Assembly (NCBI GenBank): GCA_022562375.1
Contig: JADFPK010000049.1
Location: 1 to 10,311, forward strand
Source: Pseudomonadota bacterium
GTDB lineage: Bacteria; Pseudomonadota; Alphaproteobacteria; SMXQ01
DNA: 10,311 nucleotides
Direction: 5' to 3'
The notes beneath the pieces were generated by a model that did no database searches, had not been told where the DNA came from, and saw only the letters and a list, made by a program, of their open reading frames with translations. Made by a program: the position numbers and the translations under genes. Shown piece by piece: positions 5,048 to 10,311 of the stretch (the stretch's first letter is position 1; every line of letters starts with the position of its first letter).

Positions 5048-7291
5048 CTATTCGATGACGTAGATCGGGCTCGACCAGACCTGGTGCCCGTCCTCCTGGG
5101 TCAGGCAGACGTAGAGCGCGTTATCGGCGCCGGATTTGAGCGTGATCCGGCGTTCCACATCGAGCCTCATGGCGCCGTTATCGTCGGGCAGACGAAAGAC
5201 GCGGACCCGGCGGCCGATGCCGCCGGCCTCGAATTTGCTGTCCTCGAGACCGATGTCGGAGATCGCCAGCCGGCATTGGACCAGGGCCGTCTCGATATCG
5301 AGGGTCCCGGCGTCACGATCCGCGAGCCACAGATCGAAGCCGACGAAACCGCCGGTCGTCAGCGCCTTCCAGTTGAGCGTCGCCTCGTCCGGTTGATCCA
5401 CCGTCTTCTCGAGATTGTAGAAGTTGATCGGCCCGACCCGCTCGATACGGTTGCCACTGAGCCTGGCGCCGCCGTCCCAGATGGTCTGGCGTCCGCGGCC
5501 CCGATATTCGGAGCCCTCGAAGATCACCCGGATGCGCTTGCCGAGATCGGCCTCCCCGTAAGGGCGGACGGTTTCCAGGGTCTCGATCCCGTTGCGGATC
5601 TCCATGCGCTCTATCGGCGCCGATGTCACCGCCTCGACGGCGAACGTGACCTCGCCATCGGCGCATCCGACGATGTCGCCCATCATCGCTTCGGACACCT
5701 TTCGGCTGCCGCCGGCGCCGAGCGCGGGGTCCTCATCGAACCGCTCGGCGCCATTATCGAAGCGGGCGCGGACATCGAGGATCATGCGGCATCCCGTCGT
5801 CGCGTAATGGTGGCGTTGGCGCAACGACTCGATGAGCCCACGGCGGCTCAACTCCGGCGCCAGCATGCAGGTCAGCCCGCCATAGGCGCCGAACAGGGTG
5901 GCGCCGGGGTAACTGGCGCCGGGGCGTCCCTTGTGGCCGTCGCTGTTGGCGACGATGCCGACGCGATAGCCCTGCTCGAAGGCGTCTTGCACGATCCATT
6001 CGAAGGTGCCCCAGGCCGAATGGACCTCGACCGAGCGCTCGAGGCGGACATCATGGGCCATGACAATATCGGCGTAGCGCCCGCCGACATGGGCGAAGAC
6101 GACGCAGTCCTCATCGGCGAGGGACGCGAACAACTCGCCCGCCGAATTGACGTCGGTCTCGATGTCGGAAAGATCGTCGACGAGGGCGTGGGAGGAGCGG
6201 CGGATTTGCCGTCCCTCTTCCATGAACAAGACGTTGCGGTCGCCGCCGAGCCCGGTGTTGCCCGACCATTCATAGCCGGGAAAGACGACGAACCGGCCGT
6301 CCTCGTTGAACTCTTCGCTGAGCCCGTTGAGATGGTTCCAGAAGCCGGTGGTGATCTGGAAATCGTTGCCCTGGTGGCAGCAGGCGTCGAGGTACGCCCT
6401 GTCGCGGGCGAAGGCGAAGTAATCGCGCGCCGAGTTGGTGCCGATGGTCTCCTCCGACTGGCCGTGGAGATCGCCCCAGAAGGGGAGGAGAGCGGGCTCG
6501 GTTTCGATGCGCAAGGGATTGGACCGGCAGAGCGGCTTGCCGTCGGCATCGATCATCTCGATGCGCACGTCCCCTGGCGTGGAGGCACCGAGGCCTTCGA
6601 TGGCGCGGGAGAATTCGCCGGGGCTGAAGGTGACGCTTTCGGGCAGGCCGGTGATCGGCCCCTCGGCCCGGAGCCCGAACGTGCCCTCGCACCTGTCGCT
6701 CGGATTGCCCCACTTGTCCTCGCCCTTGAGCCTGAGTTCGAAGGGCTCGCCCAAGCGCTTGAGCGTCGGCAGCACCGCCTTCCAGACGGCGGGCGGTCCG
6801 GCGACGATGGCGATCACCGGTGATCCCGGCAGCTCGACGTAATTGTAGGTGGCGATGGCGTCGACCAACACCCGGAACTCGAAGCTATCCTCGCAGAAGG
6901 TCTGCAGGCGGATGCCGGGCGATCCCCGGCGCCTGTCGCCGTAGCGCACGACGATCCTGTCTCCTTCCCGCAGGAAGCCCTGTACCACCTTGATATATAA
7001 GGTTTTATCCCATGGGCGGATGTTGTTCTTGATGTCGTAGCGGACGTCGAGCACGGCCTGGTTGGAGGCCTCGACGGTGACGTAGTTGGGCGCCTCGGGG
7101 TGGTCGAACTGGGGCCTGCCCATGTCGCTGGCGAAGCGGTGGGCGATCTTGATGCTGCCGGTGTCATCGATGCCGAAAAGCCCCGCCGTGTAGGTGAGGG
7201 TGAAGGAGGCGAAGGAGCCGGCCTCGAAGGCGCCTTGCGGCTCGATGACGGCGGCCCCCATCTTTTCCGGAAGGTAGGTCGAATGCGGCAT
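5048..7291 (-). CDS. DUF3604 family protein, predicted PHP-like metal-dependent hydrolase
   Basis: 747 residues from the ATG at 7291. An N-terminal beta-rich region (1-265) precedes a PHP-like domain. Candidate metal-binding motifs are WGDLHGQSEE (272-281), CCHQGND (304-310), FPGYEWSG (337-344), FAHVGGRY (399-406), EVHSAWGTFEW (422-432) and ANSDGHKGRPG (448-458). RHHYATTG (493-500) is also typical of DUF3604. The C-terminal 230 residues look like another beta-rich module. The first motif reads His-x-Gln where many PHP proteins have His-x-His. No signal peptide is seen, so it is probably cytoplasmic. The frame is open to 7417, but that extension is low-complexity; CAGGAA about 8 bases before ATG 7291 fixes the start. 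It has its own candidate promoter and follows the acyl-CoA operon on the same strand. Substrate unknown; phosphoester or related hydrolysis is only a family-level guess. Confidence 0.85.
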   Translation of the reverse strand: MPHSTYLPEKMGAAVIEPQGAFEAGSFASFTLTYTAGLFGIDDTGSIKIAHRFASDMGRPQFDHPEAPNYVTVEASNQAVLDVRYDIKNNIRPWDKTLYIKVVQGFLREGDRIVVRYGDRRRGSPGIRLQTFCEDSFEFRVLVDAIATYNYVELPGSPVIAIVAGPPAVWKAVLPTLKRLGEPFELRLKGEDKWGNPSDRCEGTFGLRAEGPITGLPESVTFSPGEFSRAIEGLGASTPGDVRIEMIDADGKPLCRSNPLRIETEPALLPFWGDLHGQSEETIGTNSARDYFAFARDRAYLDACCHQGNDFQITTGFWNHLNGLSEEFNEDGRFVVFPGYEWSGNTGLGGDRNVLFMEEGRQIRRSSHALVDDLSDIETDVNSAGELFASLADEDCVVFAHVGGRYADIVMAHDVRLERSVEVHSAWGTFEWIVQDAFEQGYRVGIVANSDGHKGRPGASYPGATLFGAYGGLTCMLAPELSRRGLIESLRQRHHYATTGCRMILDVRARFDNGAERFDEDPALGAGGSRKVSEAMMGDIVGCADGEVTFAVEAVTSAPIERMEIRNGIETLETVRPYGEADLGKRIRVIFEGSEYRGRGRQTIWDGGARLSGNRIERVGPINFYNLEKTVDQPDEATLNWKALTTGGFVGFDLWLADRDAGTLDIETALVQCRLAISDIGLEDSKFEAGGIGRRVRVFRLPDDNGAMRLDVERRITLKSGADNALYVCLTQEDGHQVWSSPIYVIE

Positions 7292-7329
7292 GGTTGTTCC
7301 TGTCGGTCCCGGTCCGTTCCCTGGGCGCG

Positions 7330-7357
7330 ACTGTATCGTACCCGTGGTCCCAGTCAA
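7330..7357 (-). promoter_or_regulatory. Candidate promoter of the DUF3604 gene
   Basis: On the minus strand, TTGACT (7352-7357) and TACAGT (7330-7335) are separated by 16 bases, and the -10 box ends 38 bases before the ATG at 7291. The -35 box matches 5 of 6 bases and the -10 box 4 of 6. If real, the gene can be expressed separately from the operon upstream. Confidence 0.45.
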
Positions 7358-7383
7358 ATTCCGCTGCCGGGGGGGCGCGGCGC

Positions 7384-7776
7384 CTAACCCTCGCCCTCGA
7401 GGTATTTCGGGTTGCACTCCATGAGCTTCGCCATCGTCACCTCGCGGAGCAGCCGCAAGGCCGCGGCCTGGCGCGCGCCCGGGGCATCGAAGGCGCCGGC
7501 GCGCAAATCGGCGGCGAAGCGGCGGTTCAACCGGCCAAGCGCCGCTTCCAGCGGCTCGTCCGCGACCCCGGCCTCGCCATAGAGCGCCGCCAGCGCTTCG
7601 CCTTCCGCCACCAGCGCCCTATCCCCGGCCTCGGCCTCGCGGGCGGCGATGGCCATCGCCGCTCCGACCATGAGGGCGTTGTACCTTTGTGCGTCCGGTG
7701 AGTTTGGCAGCAGCTCGCCAAGCAGCGTCTCGCGGGCGATGGCGAGGAGCTCGGCGGCGGTCGGTTTGTCGCGCAT
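7384..7776 (-). CDS. DUF6285 small protein, probable partner of the adjacent kinase (LvaB-like)
   Basis: 130 residues, starting MRDKPTAAELLAIARETLLGE. It is a mostly helical, alanine-rich soluble protein with no signal or membrane segment. The pattern PTAAELLAIAR... YNALMVGAAMAIAAREAEAG matches DUF6285 proteins, which commonly sit beside ACAD10/11-type kinases. Its ATG (7776-7774) overlaps the stop of the kinase gene (TGATG), so the two are probably translationally coupled and made in matched amounts. In the P. putida lva pathway the kinase LvaA needs the small protein LvaB. By position and size this is the likely counterpart, but that is inference. The frame upstream of 7776 is a shadow inside the kinase gene. 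Confidence 0.8.
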   Translation of the reverse strand: MRDKPTAAELLAIARETLLGELLPNSPDAQRYNALMVGAAMAIAAREAEAGDRALVAEGEALAALYGEAGVADEPLEAALGRLNRRFAADLRAGAFDAPGARQAAALRLLREVTMAKLMECNPKYLEGEG

Positions 7777-8795
7777 CACGCCACTCCCGTCAGGCCGAGG
7801 ATCTCGTATTCCAATTCCGCCATCCGCCGCCCGATGAGGGCCAGCTCCAGGCTCGGCTCGTCGCCGGAGCGGTGGCGGCCGGTTTGCTGCAGGCCGATGA
7901 TGGCCCAGCGGACATGCGCCATCGCCTCCCAATAAGGCACGGTTTCACGGTCGATCGCCCGGCCGGACGCGGTTTCGTAGGCGCGGTAGAATATTTCGCG
8001 CCGGGCGATGCCGCCGGCCTCCCTGGCGGGCGCGCCGAAGCGCCAGCACCGGGCGCAGAACCAGCCGATGTCCTCCAGCGGATCGCTCCAGCCGGCGAAC
8101 TCCCAATCGACGATACCGCTAAGCCGGCCGCCGTCGACCAGGTAGTTGCCGGTGCGAAAGTCACGGTGGGCGAGCACGATCTCCCCGGCCGCCGGCGCCT
8201 GGGTCTGCAGCCAGCGCAGGCCCCACTCGAGGGCCGGATGGGGCTCGGGCTCGCGGTCGAGCCGCGCGCGGTATTTGGCCACGGCGTCGAGCGCCGGGCC
8301 GTCCCGCGGCGGGTCGAGAAAATCGAGGTCCCGGCGCGGCGGGGTGATGGCGTGGATCTTGGCGAGCTCCGCCGCCAGCCGTTCGGCCAGCGCCTCGTGG
8401 GGTCCGTCCCTGACGATGCGGTTGCCAAGGGCGACGCCGGCGAGCCGGCCCATCAGATAGAACGGCTGGCCGATGACGCCGGCGTCGGGGTTGTGCCAAA
8501 AGGGCTCGGGGACCGCGACGCCGGCGCCGTGGGCCGCCTTGAGCAGCGCGAACTCCTGGTCGAGCGGCCGGCTTTCCGCAATCGATGATGAGGCATCGGT
8601 GCGCAGCACCAGCTCATGGCTGCCACCATGCGGTCCGCCGGCGATGGTGACGGTGACGGCCCAGTTCTCCCGGATGGCGCCGCCGACCAGCCGCCGCCAA
8701 TTTTCCAGCCGGGCCCGACTAGCGCCGGCCTCGGTGGCGATGAAGGCGCCGAGTGCTCTGCCCCAGCCGGCCGGGTTGCTCTCGCGCTCGGTCAA
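7776..8795 (-). CDS. APH-family phosphotransferase, ACAD10/11 N-domain type (LvaA-like acyl-CoA kinase)
   Basis: 339 residues with the aminoglycoside-phosphotransferase/choline-kinase fold. GGPHGGSHELVLR (53-65) is the nucleotide-binding part. The catalytic loop LAHRDFRTGN (208-217) holds the Brenner motif with D212 and N217. IVDWEFAGWSDP (228-239) gives the metal-binding D230. The family includes the kinase halves of ACAD10/ACAD11 and bacterial LvaA, which phosphorylate the hydroxyl of 4-hydroxyacyl-CoAs. Aminoglycoside resistance is unlikely in this setting. There is no ATG near the expected N-terminus. The proposed start is TTG at 8795, which overlaps the stop of the acyl-CoA dehydrogenase gene (ATTGA) and gives the normal family length. 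The longer open frame up to 9113 lies inside that gene and is rejected. Confidence 0.88.
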   Translation of the reverse strand: MTERESNPAGWGRALGAFIATEAGASRARLENWRRLVGGAIRENWAVTVTIAGGPHGGSHELVLRTDASSSIAESRPLDQEFALLKAAHGAGVAVPEPFWHNPDAGVIGQPFYLMGRLAGVALGNRIVRDGPHEALAERLAAELAKIHAITPPRRDLDFLDPPRDGPALDAVAKYRARLDREPEPHPALEWGLRWLQTQAPAAGEIVLAHRDFRTGNYLVDGGRLSGIVDWEFAGWSDPLEDIGWFCARCWRFGAPAREAGGIARREIFYRAYETASGRAIDRETVPYWEAMAHVRWAIIGLQQTGRHRSGDEPSLELALIGRRMAELEYEILGLTGVA

Positions 8796-9988
8796 TCCCA
8801 GCCCCAGAAGTCGATGCCGTCGCTCAACAGCGCGCGCGACAGCACCATCTTGTGGATCTCCGAAGCGCCGTCGACCAGCCGCGCCTGGCGGGCGTAGCGG
8901 TACATCCATTCGAGCGGCGTGTCCTTGGAGTAGCCACGGGCGCCCATCAGCTGGATCGCCGTGTCGACCGCCTGGTGCAGCACCTCGGCGACGGCGATCT
9001 TCGCCATCGACACCTCCTTGCGGGCGAAATCGCCGCTGTCGAGCTTCGCCGCCGCCCGCATGGTGAGGAGGCGGCCGATCTCGATCCCCATCGCCGCCTC
9101 GCCGAGCAACCACCGCACCCCTTCATGCTCGGCCAGGGGGGCGCCGAAACTCTGGCGCTCCTTGACGTAGGCGAAACACTCCTCGAGCGCCCGTTTCGCC
9201 ATCCCCAGCCAACGCATGCAATGGGTGAGCCGGGCGCTGCCGAGGCGGATCTGGGTCACCTTCAACCCCTCTCCCACGGCCATCAGCCGGTTCTCGTCGC
9301 TTATCTCGAGGCCGTCGAATTTCAGTTCGCAGTGCCCGCCATGCTCTTCCGGGCCCATGATCGGAATGCGGCGGGTGATCTCCCAGCCCGGTTGGCCGGC
9401 GTCGAACAGAAAAGCCGTCAGGCCCTTGCGGCGGTCGTCCGAGGTGCGGGCGATGAGGATGAAGTGGCGGGCCACGCCGGCCCCGGTGATGAACCATTTG
9501 TGGCCGTCGATCACCCAGCCGTCGCCGCGCCGGGTCGCGGTGGTCCGCATCGCCGACGGGTCGGAACCGGCGCCCGGCATGGGCTCGGTCATGGCGAAGG
9601 CGGACCGCGCCTCGCCGTCGATGATGGGCTGCAGCCAGCGTTCCTTCTGCGCCTCGGTCGCCACCTTGTCGAGCAGGAGCATGTTGCCGTCGTCGGGCGC
9701 GGCGGCGTTGAAACAGACGGGTCCGAAGATCGACCGTCCCATCTCCTCGTAACAGGCGGCGAGGCCGACCATCCCCAGGCCCTGCCCGCCGCGTTCCTTC
9801 GGCATCTGCGGCGCCCATAGACCCGCCGCCTTGACCTCCTGGCGAACACGCCCGAGCACCTCTTCCGCGATGTTCTCATGGGGATCGAAGTTGGCGGCGT
9901 CGCTTTCCAGCGGTACGATGTTCTCGGCGACGAAGGCGCGGACGCGCCGGCGGAAGCTCTCGATCTCGGGCGGCAGGGAGAAGTCCAT
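8792..9988 (-). CDS. Acyl-CoA dehydrogenase, ACAD10/11-like (LvaC-like)
   Basis: 398 residues, a full-length FAD-dependent acyl-CoA dehydrogenase. Visible landmarks are YEEMGRSIFGP (80-90), the flavin/substrate block FAMTEPMPGAGSDPSA (131-146), GHKWFITGA (162-170), and the C-terminal helical domain with KERQSFGAPLAEHEGVRW (276-293) and MGARGYSKDTPLEWMYRYAR (348-367). At the place where medium-chain enzymes have the catalytic Glu in Y-E-G, this protein has LVDGASEIH (371-379), Asp instead of Glu, as in ACAD11-like relatives. In the lva pathway the corresponding enzyme acts on phosphorylated 4-hydroxyacyl-CoA. The start ATG at 9988 follows AAGGA by 9-10 bases. It lies 39 bases after the SDR gene and overlaps the kinase gene at its 3' end. 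Confidence 0.93.
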   Translation of the reverse strand: MDFSLPPEIESFRRRVRAFVAENIVPLESDAANFDPHENIAEEVLGRVRQEVKAAGLWAPQMPKERGGQGLGMVGLAACYEEMGRSIFGPVCFNAAAPDDGNMLLLDKVATEAQKERWLQPIIDGEARSAFAMTEPMPGAGSDPSAMRTTATRRGDGWVIDGHKWFITGAGVARHFILIARTSDDRRKGLTAFLFDAGQPGWEITRRIPIMGPEEHGGHCELKFDGLEISDENRLMAVGEGLKVTQIRLGSARLTHCMRWLGMAKRALEECFAYVKERQSFGAPLAEHEGVRWLLGEAAMGIEIGRLLTMRAAAKLDSGDFARKEVSMAKIAVAEVLHQAVDTAIQLMGARGYSKDTPLEWMYRYARQARLVDGASEIHKMVLSRALLSDGIDFWGWD

Positions 9989-10027
9989 GGCGGGCGATCC
10001 TTCGGCTAGAGGCGTCGCGAACGTCGG

Positions 10028-10311
10028 TTATAGCGCGCTGAGGCCGAGCCCGCCATCGACGGTGACGATGCTGCCGGTCATGTAGCTGCCGGCTTCGGAG
10101 GCGAGGAGGAGCAACACCGCATCGAGGTCCTCGGGCCGCGCGAAGCGGCGCAACGGCACCCGTTTGACGAGAGCTTCGCCGGCCGGGCCGGCCAGGAAGT
10201 CGCGGTTGAGATCGGTCTCGACATAGCCTGGCGCGATGGCGTTGACCCGGATGCCGTGGCGGGCGAGCTCCACCGCCATGGTCTTGGTCAGATGGATCAG
10301 CGCCGCCTTGG
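10028..10311 (-). CDS. SDR-family dehydrogenase/reductase, C-terminal part (5' end beyond window)
   Basis: The last 94 or so residues of a classical short-chain dehydrogenase/reductase. The first complete codon is Lys, probably the catalytic lysine of YxxxK, followed by AALIHLTKTMAVELARHGIR. Then come VNAIAPGYVETDLN, RFARPEDLDAVLLLLAS and the C-terminal MTGSIVTVDGGLGL. These are typical of FabG/3-hydroxyacyl dehydrogenase-like members. The cofactor-binding half is missing because the gene runs off the right edge. It is the first visible gene of the operon. By analogy with LvaD it could oxidise a 3-hydroxy or other alcohol intermediate, but the visible part does not show the substrate. Confidence 0.9.
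   Translation of the reverse strand, partial: KAALIHLTKTMAVELARHGIRVNAIAPGYVETDLNRDFLAGPAGEALVKRVPLRRFARPEDLDAVLLLLASEAGSYMTGSIVTVDGGLGLSAL

Noticed and set aside
4976..6823. 615-codon open frame on the plus strand
   Set aside because: It is antisense to the DUF3604 gene, which has recognisable motifs and a good start. The plus-strand product has no known domain and the composition expected of a GC-rich mirror frame.
7292..7417. N-terminal extension of the DUF3604 frame
   Set aside because: Low-complexity Gly/Pro/Thr/Arg translation across a candidate promoter; ATG 7291 has a good ribosome binding site.
8796..9113. N-terminal extension of the kinase frame
   Set aside because: It lies wholly inside the ACAD coding region and gives Arg/Gly-rich nonsense; the family length fits the TTG at 8795.
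8753..9820. 355-codon plus-strand frame over the acyl-CoA dehydrogenase
   Set aside because: Antisense to a full-length ACAD with all family landmarks.

Overview
The window looks like chromosome of a GC-rich alphaproteobacterium, probably Rhodospirillales-like. The base composition, the 41-residue zinc-free type of bL36, a tandem CtrA-type operator (TTAA-N7-TTAA-N7-TTAAC) and nearby GANTC (CcrM) sites all point that way. No rRNA, tRNA, CRISPR array or transposase gene was seen. Every gene except pyk is on the minus strand.

Left part (1-3369). The 3' end of glcD (FAD subunit of glycolate oxidase) runs off the left edge and is divergent from pyk (pyruvate kinase). The 423-base gap between them holds a 267-bp non-coding element. 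It has 24-bp perfect terminal inverted repeats and two internal 95-bp hairpin arms, with 10/9/10-base spacers: a MITE-like, highly symmetrical structure. pyk converges on rpmJ (ribosomal protein bL36) over a strong GC hairpin. rpmJ has its own near-consensus sigma70 promoter.

Middle (3502-5047). A class I SAM-dependent methyltransferase carries an unusual N-terminal extension: three copies of a short motif (consensus RF-x-AWW-x-G) separated by strongly acidic, low-complexity linkers. Its AT-rich promoter region contains three TTAA half-sites at exact 11-bp steps, which suggests direct CtrA control. This module is the least explained part of the window and the best candidate for something undescribed.

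Right part (5048-10311). A DUF3604 (PHP-like, predicted metal-dependent hydrolase) gene has its own candidate promoter. Upstream of it on the minus strand is a tightly packed operon: SDR dehydrogenase, acyl-CoA dehydrogenase, APH-family kinase and a small DUF6285 protein. The last three are joined by stop/start overlaps. This gene set matches the logic of the lva pathway of Pseudomonas putida. There a kinase (LvaA) with a small partner (LvaB) phosphorylates a 4-hydroxyacyl-CoA, and an ACAD10/11-like enzyme (LvaC) removes the phosphate on the way to the 3-hydroxyacyl-CoA. The operon therefore probably feeds a hydroxylated acyl-CoA into beta-oxidation, but its substrate cannot be read from sequence.
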